Shown here one piece after another: positions 35,095 to 46,160 of a stretch of 64,000 nt of DNA (position 1 is its first letter; each line of letters opens with the position of its first letter). Below the pieces are notes generated by a model. It was not told where the DNA came from, searched no databases, and saw only the letters and a program-made list of their open reading frames with translations. A program made the translations under genes and the position numbers. The stretch covers positions 2,046,001-2,110,000 of the forward strand of contig CM026562.1 of assembly GCA_015143295.1 (NCBI GenBank). The letters are read 5' to 3'. The DNA comes from Tetracentron sinense (Eukaryota > Streptophyta > Magnoliopsida > Trochodendrales > Trochodendraceae).

Positions 35095-35522
35095 TCTAAT
35101 ATATCTTTACTATTATAATGAGAGAGCCTTGCATAGATGAATTTTTTGAAATTCCCAAACTATCCTTATATAAAAACAAAACATTGATTTAAAATTTTAC
35201 TTTAATTCTCAAACCACCCCTTGCCTTTGATTTAATGATTTACTTTAATTCCCAAACTACCCCTTGCTCATCTATCTATTTAGAATCACAGCCAATTGCG
35301 ATTGAACTCGGGGAGAGTTCAATCGCACCCACGGGTCACACGTGCCCCTTTTAACTCCTATTAACTGTGGTTAACTCCTTCCCCTCTCGCTCACGTGCAT
35401 CGCACGTGCCACGAACGAGTTCAATCGCACCCTCGAGTTAACACGTGTCCCTTTTAACTCCTATTAACTGTGGTTAACTCCTTCCCCTCGCTCTCATGTG
35501 CATCGCACGTGCCACCCGCTAG
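35095..35522 (+). mobile_element. Helitron-like element (428 bp) with duplicated 3' end
   Basis: It begins TCTAATATATCTTTACTAT after an A and ends CGCACGTGCCACCCGCTAG before a T, fitting the Helitron rule A|TC...CTRR|T with a hairpin (CACGTGCATCGCACGTG) about 11 bp before the end. A ~105-bp block comprising a core-repeat MITE end plus the 3' hairpin is repeated in tandem (about 35317-35412 and 35421-35513); only the second has the CTAG end. The word GCATTATAA-GCTAAATGTT flanks the element on both sides (35058 and 35524). Confidence 0.65.
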
Positions 35523-35704
35523 TGCATTATAATGCTAAATGTTAATAAAATTGGCCAAACTTATGAAAGCATACATTTAGATTATAAGTATATATATATA
35601 TGTTTTTTTCTATTATCAACTAGGTCAGTTGTACCAAGTTGACCCAGAGTAGTAATGTTATGGGGTTGGGATTTAGGGATCTTCAAACTCTCAACCTAGG
35701 CCTC

Positions 35705-36660
35705 TTAGCAAAGCAAGGATGGAGAATCCTCTAAAATCCATACTCTCTCTGGGCCTAAATTCTCAAAGCAATCTATTTTTCTAATTCTTCTTTTCTCAAT
35801 GCAAAAACAGGTTCTAAAGCTTCCTGGAGTGGCGAAGTCTACTTGCTGGCCGACAAATCCTATAGAGATTCGGTGGCAAATTGGGCATGATGAGCATGTG
35901 AAGATAGGAGGTGACCCTTGGATTCCAACTTTATCCCAGTTTAAACCAACTCTATTGAAAGGTGTCAATCTCCAAAATATTTGGGTATCACAGTTCATCT
36001 GTGCAGACACTAACAATTGGGATATCCAAGGGTTATCTCTTATAATGATGCATGGCTAATTCCATTGACGAAGTGCTAAAAATTTCTACCAGCTTCTACT
36101 CGGTTCCAGATAAACTCTTTTGGCATTTCACAAAGTCTGGAAGTTTCAATGTAAACTCTGCATCTCATCTGGCAAAAAAAGTTGTTGATTCGCTCAAGCC
36201 CTCTACAAGTAGCCTGCCCAGTCCATCCCCTGAGCTCAACTGGAGCTTAGTTTGGCGCGTCCCAGATCCCTAAAAAAGCAGGTTTTTATGTGATAAGTTT
36301 GCAAAAATGTAATTGTCGTACTGGCAATTCTGAAAAAACGAAAGATAGCTTTGGATGTTACTTGCCCGTTATGCACGAAGAAGGAGGAAACCACTGAGCA
36401 CTTATTTTTCAATTGTCCCTGTTCTAGGAGTATCTGGTTCGGGTCACAAATCTCCCTCTCCTTATCTCCCCAGCTTGTTCTTTCGTGGTTGATACAATGG
36501 ACGCATGACACCATCCAGACTTTGAAAATGGTTGCAACCCAGGCTATGTTGTACCATGTGGGTAACACAGAAACAATGTACTATTTAATGAGGCAGCTCG
36601 GGACCCTATCCCCACAATCCAGAGAGTGGAGCGGGAGTAGGGTGGCAGAAGCGTAGGCTA
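35705..36660 (+). pseudogene. LINE (L1-type) pol C-terminal fragment
   Basis: Pieces in different frames line up in LINE order. 35799-36059 gives IEIRWQIGHDEHVKIGGDPWIP, the 'W-I-G-x-G-x-x-I-x-x-W-x-D-P-W-x-P' block downstream of reverse transcriptase. 36052-36273 continues with FWHFTKSGSFNVNSAS. 36351-36656 gives CPLCTKKEETTEHLFFNCPC-type spacing (C-x2-C ... H-L-F-F-x-C) of the reverse-transcriptase zinc-binding domain. Frameshifts and stops make it non-functional. It stops where the long hairpin MITE begins. Confidence 0.85.
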
Positions 36661-36717
36661 TTCTTTTGGGAATTCAAGTGGTTGTCTGAAACCAGTGGAA
36701 GCAAGTGGTTTTGGAAT

Positions 36718-37109
36718 GGCACCAAATCCTCTCCGGTGATAACCGGATTTGGCAAATCCGGTTATCACCCCTAGAGGTCACCACGTGTCTCCTTTGACAC
36801 CCCTTAACCGTGGGTAAGGTTCACCCAACCCTAGGGTTCACCCACCTATTTTTGGTTTTTTTTTTAAAATAATAATTCTTTTTTTAAAATTAAAAAACTG
36901 TTTTTAGAGTTTTTTTAATATTAAAAACAGTTTTTTAATTTTAAAAAAAGAATTATTATTTTTAAAAAAAACCAAAAATAGGTGGGTGAACCCTAGGGTT
37001 GGGTGAACCTTACCCATGGTTAATGGGTGTCAAAGGAGACACGTGGTGACCTCTAGGGGTGATAACCGGATTTGCCAAATCCGGTTATCACCAGAGAGGA
37101 TTTGATGCC
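36718..37109. mobile_element. Long near-perfect hairpin MITE (Mutator-like)
   Basis: Both halves are near-exact inverted copies of each other over about 190 bp. Ends read GGCACCAAATCCTCTC and, inverted, GGCATCAAATCCTCTC, with flanking TTTTGGAAT / GGTTGGAAT (7 of 9 bases). Inside each end lies the palindrome GGATTTGGCAAATCC within GGTGATAACC...GGTTATCACC, then ACGTGTC, CTTAACCGTGGGTAAGG and ACCCTAGGGTT. The centre is AT-rich. No coding sequence. Its shape makes it a plausible small-RNA source if transcribed. Confidence 0.85.
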
Positions 37110-37766
37110 GGTTGGAATCTGATTCCAATGAGATTCTGGACCATCTGACTGACGGCACTTAAACCCCCACCCCCCACTGAGAGATCTACTCTCTAATAAA
37201 AGACATACAACGTTTGAAATTATCTATCAACCAAAAAAATGGGTTGTAAAATTAATATGTTCTAATATATCCTTAAAATAAATAAGAAATTACCCCACTT
37301 AAATAAAATCGCTATTGTTTAATCTTAATTCTTTGAATTTCTTTGTAGATGAGCAAAACACCAATTGCTTATGATATGGTGCTATCCTATTACAAATTTA
37401 ACACTATATATATATACTAGTAAAGATGCACGTGCTTTGCACGTATTAATTTTTTAATTAATTAAAATTATAATAATTTTAAAATAAAATTATTATTTAT
37501 AATTATAAATATATAATTAGTAATCATTTTTTTTAATAAATAGACAATACATTACTAATAGTATATAATCATAATAGAAATTTTAAGTGATTTCCTTTGA
37601 TTTCCGGTTCTTCATTTTATTCTTCTTAGTCTTAGGCATGCAAGCACTACTCTCAAGTTTGCTTCATGTAGGAAAGGGTATCTGGATTTGGTGAGTGCAA
37701 GCTAAAGCATGATCTTGGCTATGCCGTACACATATGCAGTAGAGCTGCAAGGATCCCGTCATAAAG

Positions 37767-37799
<33 letters not shown>

Positions 37800-38221
37800 T
37801 ATAGAAATTCCAATTTTATCATATTAACAAAACTGAATTGAAAAACCTAAAACATATAACATGCATACAAGAAGTTATACATACCTTTAGCTGAAATTAC
37901 ACAACCCTACAGAGTATCTTAGAAGGCAAAGTGTAGCTTGACATTCTAGCAGTACCGTCTTGATTCGTGTATGCCTCTACCTACATCAAAATCCAAAGAG
38001 CTAAACATGGATTTGAAAGAACAAATCAAATTAATAAATTTTGTACTCAAAACAAATTCACACATGCAGACTCTTGAAGGCATATAATGTTCGTATTTGT
38101 ATGCAACTGCTCAAAAGACATGAATGTAATAGTGAAAAAAAAGATAGAAGAATAGAACCTGTTCCATGTGACTTTGAGGGAAGTAGAAAACCTTCTCCCC
38201 AACTTGTGGAACAGAAACAAA

Positions 38222-38294
38222 GGGGATTTGCACGGCCCGTGGGATTTAGTCGGGTGCCTTATGAGGCCCAGATACCCAAGTTATAAAAAAAAAA
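38222..38294 (+). mobile_element. SINE 3' fragment (Au-like)
   Basis: The words TTGCACGGCCCGTGGGATTT and AGTCGGGTGCCTTATGAGGC followed by CCCAGATACCCAAG and an A-run resemble the 3' half of plant Au SINEs. The 5' tRNA-like part is not evident. Confidence 0.55.
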
Positions 38295-38445
38295 CTAAAT
38301 AGAATAAGAAAAAGAAATTAAATGATTAGGAGTATTAGAATCTGGAGATACAATCTTCTAGAGACCCCAAGAAGGATTTTAGAAAAATGAGAAATCTCTC
38401 TCTCTCTGCATTGCTCTATAAGTAACCCACATTCATACCAGCACC

Positions 38446-38446
38446 A

Positions 38447-38481
<35 letters not shown>
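38446..38481. repeat. (CT)n microsatellite
   Basis: About 15 uninterrupted CT units. Confidence 0.9.
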
Positions 38482-38482
<1 letters not shown>

Positions 38483-39637
38483 ACTAATCAAATCAAATGA
38501 AGCAACGAAGGAGCATCATCATCACCTTCAAAGGTCAATATCATTTTTTGGTTCAAGAAAAGCTTAAGGTTTTTTTTTCTGAGGCATTTTATGGTTCACA
38601 AATTTATCTGTTGTTAGATAGTTTAGGTTTGTTCAACATCTTTAAATTAGGGCTTTACCAATTCAAGTCAACACACTGTTTTCATAGGTTTCCTATTTGG
38701 TTGTTTGAATAAATCAAGGTTTTATTTTTTCTTTCGTTGGTCACCTTCTGCTTCTTAACCATCATGATAATCTATCTATAATCCTACACCCAAAAATTTT
38801 TTAAAAATCAACACATTCAACAGAGTGATATAGAGTCAGTAAAACCAAAGAACCCATTGTTGTAAAAAGCTAAGAACATGGAAAGAAAGCAAATACAAAG
38901 AAGAACAGGAAAAAGAGGAGCACTTACTTCACTCCTTTATGTATGAGAGTAAAACCAAAGAACTCATTGACCTATTGCTGTAAAAAGCTAAGAACATAGA
39001 AAGAAAGCAGCCATGGAAAAAAGCAAACACAACGTAGAACATGAAAAAGAATGAGCACTTACTTAACTCCTTCACGTATGAGAGAAACTAAGACATTCTC
39101 TTTATTTATTAAAGGAGAATGTAGCCTAGTATACTTCTACAACCTCAAGATAAGGATTGTGGAGAGGGGAGTCCTACGTGAAAGGAACAAATTACTTCCA
39201 TCCTTTAATCCCTTTATTTCATTCAGATCTGAGAGGAAAAATGAGGAGAATTGATACGTGATTAGGAAGAAGAAGAATGAGTGCTACTGAGTTATAAACT
39301 AACTATACATCTTTTCAAACTATACCTCTTTGATTTTTTTTTTCTTAACATGTACGTGATTTATGAAGGTTTTAATTTAAACCTCTTTAAACTTCTTTTA
39401 ACCTAAGTTAGTAGAATGATTAAATTAAATTAAAGAGTATTTTTATCAACATAAAGTTTAGGTTACTCCTTGTACTTTTATTAGTAGAATGATATATATA
39501 TATATATGTATATTGTGTCTCGGTGAAGATTAACACTTTCACACATTGAGTGAATGTTAACAACACCCATATATATAGTGTATAATATACTGTTATAAGA
39601 GTGTGCTATACTTTATTAGAAATAATCCCCTTCTCGT

Positions 39638-39836
39638 GGGCATCTTGCCTCGTCTTTTCTCACCTAGTGTCCCTTTCAACTATGGTTAGCCCCCTTTAAC
39701 TATAGCTAATATTGTTAACCATAATTTTTCTAAAATCCAAGGTTAAAAATATGAATTCAAAGAGTTAGTGGATCTTAACCACAGTTAAAAAAGTTAAAAA
39801 GGGGTACACATGGCGAGAAAAGTGGAGCTGAGACGC
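39638..39836. mobile_element. Core-repeat MITE with GGGC-CTCGTCTTTTCTC ends
   Basis: GGGCATCTTGCCTCGTCTTT at the left faces the inverse of GGGCGTCTCAGCTCCACTTT at the right. The inner parts are the shared TGTCCCTTTCAACTATGGTT and its mirror. No matching 9-bp flank was found. Confidence 0.6.
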
Positions 39837-40019
39837 CCTCCATGCAGCACCCGCAAGGAGGGGGTTATTTTCCATACTGTATCAAGGAGGGGGTTATTTG
39901 TCATACTGTATATATAGATGGGCTCAAGCCCAGACCAGCCCATCTCTATACAATAAAGTCTTGTTTAGTATTACTTTGTATGGGTGTGTGCGCGTCTGCA
40001 TGGTGTGTGTGTTGTGTCT

Positions 40020-40917
40020 CAGGGGCGGAGCCAGGTGGGGGCCTGTGGGGGCACATGCACCCACTGAATTTTTGGAAAAAGAGCTTCTTCTTTTTTCATT
40101 TCTTTTAGTCATAGCCATGCAATGGGGACATGCAATGAGATCGGATCATTCAATCGGGGTTAAACTTGGGGAGATTTCAATCACACCCATAGGTCAACAC
40201 ATGTCCTTTTTTACCTTTGTTAACTGTGGTTAAGATTCACTAACTCTTAGAGCTAAACAATATAACCTTTATTTTTTATTTTTTAAATATTAACCCTAAG
40301 ATTTAAAGTTCCTGACCAAAGTTAAATTTTTTCTTTTAAGAACCAAGGGTCTATTGTTAATGGAACCTAAGAGTTTTTTTATTTTGGAAGATAAGCTAGG
40401 GTTAGGCAGACCCCGACCAGATATATTAAAAGAAGAACAGAAAGTTAAATGTGATATGTGTTGACCTGTGGGTGCAATTGAATTCTCATTGAGTTCAATC
40501 ACAATTGACTTTAAACCATCTCCTTGCAAGTGCCATTGAACTTTTAAAAAATATTTTTATAGTAAGTTGTTTAATTATTTTACTGTGCATAATTATGGTA
40601 ACGGACAGTTCTACTTAATAATTTATACTATATTATTTAATTATTTAATAGGTATAACCATGAAGCAAGGAGATGACGTTCCTGAACTAATGAAAACAAA
40701 ATATATCTTTTTTATCATGTTATTTAATTATTTAACGGTGAGAGTAATAGGCAAGTGGATAATTTCCCATAAACAATGAGAAATTTAAAATATTTGTACG
40801 AGAAAAACGAAATGTATGAGCAAAATGACCCAAAAACGTAGTCATAAATATTTTTTTTGGGGGGCTACGCCCCCCATCACGTGCCCCCACTACTAGAAAA
40901 TCCTGGCTCCGCCCCTG
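40020..40917. mobile_element. hAT-like element, CAGGGGCGGAGCC ends
   Basis: 898 bp starting CAGGGGCGGAGCCAGG and ending CCTGGCTCCGCCCCTG, perfect terminal inverted repeats. Flanks are TTGTGTCT (40012-40019) and TAGTGTCT (40918-40925), an 8-bp duplication with one change. A core-repeat MITE (about 40133-40520) is nested inside. No transposase is visible. Confidence 0.87.
40133..40520. mobile_element. Core-repeat MITE nested in the hAT-like element
   Basis: Left end GATCGGATCATTCAATCGGG then AAACTTGGGGAGATTTCAAT and AACACATGTCC; the right half mirrors with GTGATATGTGTTGACC and GAATTCTCATTGAGTTCAAT. The core TTAACTGTGGTTAAG is present on the left. The terminal hairpin (GAACTC / GAGTTC type) is decayed. 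Confidence 0.65.
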
Positions 40918-41089
40918 TAGTGTCTGCATGGTGTGTGTGAATGTCATCCTTTCAATTGCCTACATTAACACTTTATGGTGTTGTTGTTCAACCAAAAAAA
41001 CAAAAAAGACTGAGATGACTACTTAAAGTTTACTGTAACTGAGAGTTTTGAATAGTATAAGTTTCAGCCATATGTGACCTCAAATGCAA

Positions 41090-41375
41090 TATCTTACCCC
41101 TGAGGTTCGTCCCGTGTCCCTTTTGACACCCCTTATTTGGGTTAAGATTCATCCCCTAATCCTTGGTTTTTTTAGAATATTAATTCTATTTTTAATATTT
41201 ATAAATATTTTTTGGATTTTTTATTAAAATATTTAAATATAGAAATATTTTTTTTTTTTTTTCTAAAAACCAAGGATGGGTGGATGAAAGTTAGGCGAAT
41301 CTTAACCACAGTTAAGGAATGTCAAAAGGGACACAGGGCTACCTCAGGCCTAATCCGGTTATCACCATACAGGAT
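41090..41375. mobile_element. Core-repeat MITE inserted next to a PPR pseudogene
   Basis: CCCTGAGGTTCGTCCCGTGT at the left faces GGGACACAGGGCTACCTCAG at the right. It has TTTTGACACCCCTTA and its mirror. The right end continues into CCGGTTATCACCATACAGGA, which is one arm of the terminal module of the 36718-37109 element. Confidence 0.65.
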
Positions 41376-41383
41376 TTGGTTTC

Positions 41384-41924
41384 ATATCTTGCAAGCATGC
41401 CTATGCACTTTTGCAAGTTCCCTAGGAGTGCACCCCAAACAGGCTCATTGGGCTTTGCTATCAGTTCACAAGCTTCCTTGACTGTCCCGGCACGTCCTAG
41501 CTTGATTCCTCTGGCCTGCTAGAGAACCAATATGTTGTGTGACAGACGAAATGAACTAACCACCTTCACACTGGTCACCGGCTCTTTTGTTTGATGATAG
41601 AATATCCACAACATACCCATAAATCTCCTGATTTTGGGTAAAATAATAATCAGTAACCATTCAATTAAAATACTTCATCCCTTCATCTGCAAGTCCAACA
41701 TCACTACGAGTTCGAATCATAGCCAATTGTGATTGAATTCAATCACACTTGCCGTACATGTCTATAAGGGCATTAGCCAATGCCAAGTTTCCTTTGAAGC
41801 TTATTCGAATTGTGCCTTCATGAACCTGTTGTCCGCAATTCATAATGGGGGAATTGAAAATTCACGTTCCTCTCCTGGGTTGTTGGCTTGCTCGTGTTTG
41901 TTGAAGGTTTCTATACAGTCCTCA
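41384..41924 (-). pseudogene. PPR protein pseudogene (PLS/E-type), broken by a MITE end
   Basis: On the minus strand, 41924 to about 41748 reads EDCIETFNKHEQANN, then after a stop and frame change GQQVHEGTIRISFKGNLALA and NALIDMYGKC, the usual PLS-type PPR signature. Nearer the 3' end (41511-41384) it reads LGRAGTVKEACELIAKP and NEPVWGALLGNLQKC, the C-terminal PPR/E-motif region. Between them much of the gene is missing, and a core-repeat MITE terminus (CATAGCCAATTGTGATTGAA, about 41718-41747) abuts the conserved DMYGK segment. PPR proteins act in organelle RNA processing; this copy cannot. Confidence 0.85.
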
Positions 41925-42110
41925 CTCACAGTCTATTAGACACGTACGATACATCATCCCCAGGAAAATTTACAAATTTATCGAGAACTATAATTAGTTC
42001 AGTAACATCCGTTACGAAACATAAGTCTTAGTTCATCAGAACTCTAAGAACTATCCTGATCCATGTCAGTTCCCGATAAATATAGCTTCAAACATATCAC
42101 GACACTGCAA

Positions 42111-42577
42111 TCAAGTGGGTGGAAATAGGAATTGGAAATAGAAGAGGAAAGTGAATCTTCTGTTGTAGCGACTGAATCGCTTTAAACAAACACACCACAG
42201 ATTGGGATAAAAAAAACTCCAAAAGAAAATGAAAACGAAATAAAATAGAGAAATAGATACCCAAAATAAAACCTGGTGGAATACGATATGCAACAACCAT
42301 AATAGACGAAATAAAAGAAGAAAATATGTGAAAATATGAAATACAAGGACAATCCAAGCCAAGCCATAGATATGGAGAAAAGGGAATTCTTTACGAACTA
42401 AAGAGATCAGTATAATACCCCAACTTACCATCCATAAAAATAAAATAAAAAAGAGAACATCACAAAAGCATAAAGCCAAAAAGGAAACAGCGTGAGGAAA
42501 AAAAAGAACGCCCACTAAAAAATACTAACCCTAATTTTTTTTTATTCTCAAGATTTAAACCTCTACCGTTCAACAAG
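42111..42577. other. AT-rich DNA with hydrophobic minus-strand frame, not a gene
   Basis: The 134-codon minus-strand frame at 42111-42515 is mostly Phe, Leu and Ile because the + strand is A-rich. I see no domain, splice signals or homologue, and do not call it. Confidence 0.4.
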
Positions 42578-42585
42578 CCACCAAC

Positions 42586-43690
42586 TAGGGGTGATATCGA
42601 GCCGAGCCAAGCCGAGTAGTGGTGTGTTCAAGCTTGTTCGTTAGGTCGGAAATCATGTTCAAGCTTGACTCATTTATTGAATCACCGAGCTCGAGCTTTA
42701 CTAGCCGAACTCGAGTAGTTCACGAGCAACTTGTTTTATTGGATATAGCTATTTATATTAGGTAAAAAAATTACTTTATTATCCTAGGCATAGAAGTCAC
42801 GGTGTTAACTAAAATTTTAGTATAAGATTATAATTATATTAAGGGTATTCAAATCATATAAAATACATTATATACTATTAATATTTACTAGTATATAATA
42901 TATATATATATATACTTAATTTTAATATTTAAATGAAATAAGTATATTTTAAATGTTTTAGTAAGTTAATATGTATACATAATCGAACCGAGCTTTTATC
43001 GAGCCGAGTAGTAGGGCTGTCAATGGACCGGATCATGATCCGGATCCGATCCGAATCCGATCCGATTAGCCGGACTTTGGACCCTATATGTGATCCGTCG
43101 GATCGGATTCGGATCGGATCGGATCGGTGGAATCCGATTATAATCGGATCGGATCTGGATATAGGGTGATCTGATCCGATTAAAATCCGATCCGATAATA
43201 ATAATAATTTTTAATTATTTTAAATATATTATTTAGATTTTCTATGTATAAAATATTAATTTTTTAAAAAATTAACATTAATTAGTATTAATTAAGGTAT
43301 TATTAGATTTTTTATTATTAAAATAGATTTTTTTTTTTTAAATAACCTTACTCGGATCGGATCGGATCGGATCGGATCGGATTCGGATTGGACGATATAT
43401 AATCGGATCGGATTCGGATCAGTTACTTCATGATCCAACGGATCTCGGATCGGATTCGGATCAGTCGGATTCTTAATCGGATCGGATTCGGATCTAGGCA
43501 GATCCGGTCCGAATCCGATCCGTTGACAGCCCTACCAAGTAGGGGTGTGTTCAAACTCGACTCATTTACTAAGCGAGTTCGAAAACGGTGTTCAAGCTCG
43601 GCTCATTTACTAAATAAATGAACGAAACTCGAGCTTGTCACAAGCCGAGCCCGAGTAGTTCACGAACATTTTGTTCAATAACCACCCCTA
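42586..43690. mobile_element. hAT-like MITE (outer), perfect 8-bp duplication
   Basis: Starts TAGGGGTGATATCGAGCC, ends AACCACCCCTA, flanked by CCACCAAC on both sides (42578-42585 and 43691-43698). The arms are full of GAGCCGAG / CTCGGCTC words. A second hAT-like MITE is inserted inside. Its right duplication lies 2 bp from the histone H2B stop codon. Confidence 0.9.
43012..43534. mobile_element. hAT-like MITE (inner), GGATCGGATCGGAT arms
   Basis: 523 bp starting TAGGGCTGTCAA, ending TTGACAGCCCTA. Flanks CCGAGTAG (43004-43011) and CCAAGTAG (43535-43542) match at 7 of 8. The arms are degenerate tandem repeats of GGATCGGATTC / GAATCCGATCC, so each arm is itself repetitive and the whole can fold into a long hairpin. 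Confidence 0.9.
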
Positions 43691-43700
43691 CCACCAACAT

Positions 43701-43892
43701 TCAAGAACTAGTAAACTTTGTGACAGCCTTCATACCCTCAGAGATCGTATGTTTCGCCAATTCACCAGGAAGAACGAGTCTAGCTCTCTGGATCTCCTGA
43801 GAAGTGATGGTGGGCTTGTTGTTGTAACGAGCGAGTTTCGAAGCTTCCCGAGCAATTTTCTTGCGGTACCAAAATCTTAACATTATTGGCAA
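43701..43892 (-). pseudogene. Histone H2B C-terminal fragment
   Basis: The last ~55 codons read [20 protein letters not shown], then [20 protein letters not shown] and AVTKFTSS before the stop, the unmistakable C-terminus of plant H2B. Relative to the family, three residues (usually T-A-V) are missing after EIQ. Upstream of KKIAREAS the sequence no longer matches, so the histone fold start and N-terminal tail are absent. A solo LTR begins 61 bp upstream (43954), and an hAT MITE abuts the 3' side. Confidence 0.9.
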
Positions 43893-43953
43893 AACTTAGG
43901 ACCCTCTTAACATCCTCCTTCTCTATCCCTTAACCATTGATGATGGTTCCAAT

Positions 43954-46075
43954 TGTTGGTGTAATTGAGCTAAATTCCTGCACACATAGCCACTTAGCAA
44001 ATACAAACAGATAATAATGCAATTAAATAAGTAATTAATAATTGAATTAATTAAGGTAGAGAATCACTTCACTGAGAGGCGCTACAAGTGAGTCTTTCTT
44101 GAAGATAGTCGAAGCCTCCCATGTGCAAAGGATATGGCAGCTCTATCTCCGGGATACAACTCAGCTCGGACTCTCTCCGATCTTCCCAACGAGTTTGCAC
44201 TACTCGGTAGAAGACGGAGTACTGATCTTCCTTTAGGATGTCCTTCAAAATAAATATATAAATATATGTATATCCATTTAATTAGGGTTTGCCTAATTAT
44301 CCAAATGTCCTTAAGTCCCATCGGATTTACAATAAGAGATAATCTAAATTAATTAGACAATATCCAAAATTACCATTTTACCCCTTAGGGTTTAAGGGTC
44401 TGTTTGGTTATAGGGTTAGGTCCACTCTGGTCTGGTCTAATCCTGGTTTAACCTATTCCATTTTAGGTCTGCACCTATTCTATTTGGTTACAGAGTTTAG
44501 TTCTATCCAGAATCAATTCTGCACAGAATCTGTTCTGGTTTGGTCAGAATCAATTCTGCCTTAAGCCCGTTTGGTTATAGATTTTAAGTTAATTCATTTT
44601 AACTTAATCCAAGTCTGTTTGGTGACAAGATTATACTTAATCTGATTTTATCAATTCGGGTTCAGTTTGGGTACAAGAACAGGCTTGTCCAAATTAACCC
44701 ATTCCACAAGATACCCCTGATTGGGTCCATCATGTGGATATGGTAGGATCACCCGAAATCGGATGGTTACCAAGATGGTTCTGCCCATATAGGACAGATT
44801 CACTGTTCTACTCGATCTGGAATCCCAGATCGAGCAATCGAACAGTAAGGACGGTTGAGAAGCCCGAAGGCATTCTACAACCTCATCAGGAGCTGAACAA
44901 AGTTGTCCATTTCCTGGTATCCATAGATCTGTATCGATCCGGATAGTCTGCTGAGTCTGGTTCTGGGTTCTGGGCCTCTGGATAATGGGTCAGGGTCACC
45001 ATCTTCTCCATCGAGCTCAAGGACCACCATTAATGGAGATCTCCAGGTTAGGGTCCTCCTAAGAGGTCCCTGGTACGGAATCATTCTGATGGACCATGGC
45101 TTGCTCGGAGTAGACTGGACCAGGGTGCACCTACTCTGGTCTAGTAGCTCACTGGTCTCCCTCTTGGCTCACTAGACTGGATCCACGGATCAGGCTCACT
45201 GTTCTCACGGATCAGGCTACTGGACTCTAGGCTCCGTGGTCTAGGCTCACGGATTAGGCTCTAGTCTGAGTTCCAACAACTCTCAAACCCTCCCCAAGCC
45301 CCTCTATTTATAGAGAACCTAGGTCCCCTTGCATGCGCATGGGCTCAGCCACCTGGCTAGGCCCTCCTGCACCAGACAGGCCACATGGCACACAAGGTCA
45401 GACCTTGGTCAGAGCAGCCCATCATGGGCCTGCACCCACTGGCCCAAGGCACTCATGAGATCTGACTCACCTGACACACCCATGTGTCTCATCGAATCTC
45501 ACACACCCAGATCCAACGGCCCAGATCAGTCCTAGCCTGAGACTTGATCAGACGGCTCTAATCAACCACACCGATCATTCGATCAAGGTCAACCTAGATC
45601 TACGATTGAGATTAGATCAACGGTTCTGATTTACTCAAAAGAAATAGCGACACAAGCGAAGTGCAAAGTGCGCCTCATAGCGCCCAAAGCCCTATGCCCG
45701 CACCCGCACCCGACCCCGAGCCCGTGCGTGTTCATGTGCGTGTGGGCTCGCGCTCGCTGCGAGCGCAGCTCGCGCACCCTAGTTATCGTCTAAAGGAATT
45801 GGTGGGTCAAAGTCTACACCTCACTCTTAGTTGTTAACAACTAAGCAACCAATGGAGTAAATAAACTCTTTAGATTTTCTTTACTTTTCTGATGTGGGAC
45901 TAAAGAACTAAAGGAAATGCACTAAAAGTGTGTTTTCTCTCTTTCAAGAGATTAAACACCCAAACTAAACAAAGCTTAAATTAATGGTGGTTTTAGTCCA
46001 TGATTAAAATAAAAACCCCGGATCCTAATGATCCGATTTTTATTAATTTAAAACAATTTTAAATCAAAATCAACA
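43954..46075 (-). mobile_element. Solo LTR (2.1 kb), probably copia
   Basis: Starts TGTTGGTGTAATTG, ends AAAATCAACA, flanked by a perfect CCAAT duplication (43949-43953 and 46076-46080). A minus-strand TATA box, CTCTATAAATAGAGG, lies at about 45300-45314, which sets the orientation. Upstream of it (minus-strand sense) is the palindrome GCGCTCGC-t-GCGAGCGC at 45750-45766. Copia assignment is a guess from the ends. Confidence 0.85.
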
Positions 46076-46160
46076 CCAATTACAGAGATAAGAGAAAGGT
46101 TTTTGTGGAGATGAGAATAATGTACGTGAGAAGCACTTTTAATTGTATGCAATATATAAA

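Larger units (their letters stand above)
37417..39492 (-). mobile_element. Helitron-like element (2.1 kb), non-autonomous
   Basis: On the minus strand it starts TCATTCTACTAATAAAAGTA after an A and ends GCACGTGCATCTTTACTAG before a T. The 3' end carries the hairpin ACGTGCAAAGCACGT. No Rep/helicase sequence is visible. A SINE 3' fragment, a (CT)n tract and a ~115-bp imperfect direct repeat (about 38834 and 38947) lie inside. The 5' word TACTAATAAAAGTA-AAGGAGTA recurs at 46475-46503, suggesting more members of the family. Confidence 0.55.

Noticed and set aside
42111-42515. 134-codon minus-strand hydrophobic frame, possible membrane protein
   Set aside because: Composition follows the A-rich + strand; no domain, homologue or splice signals seen.
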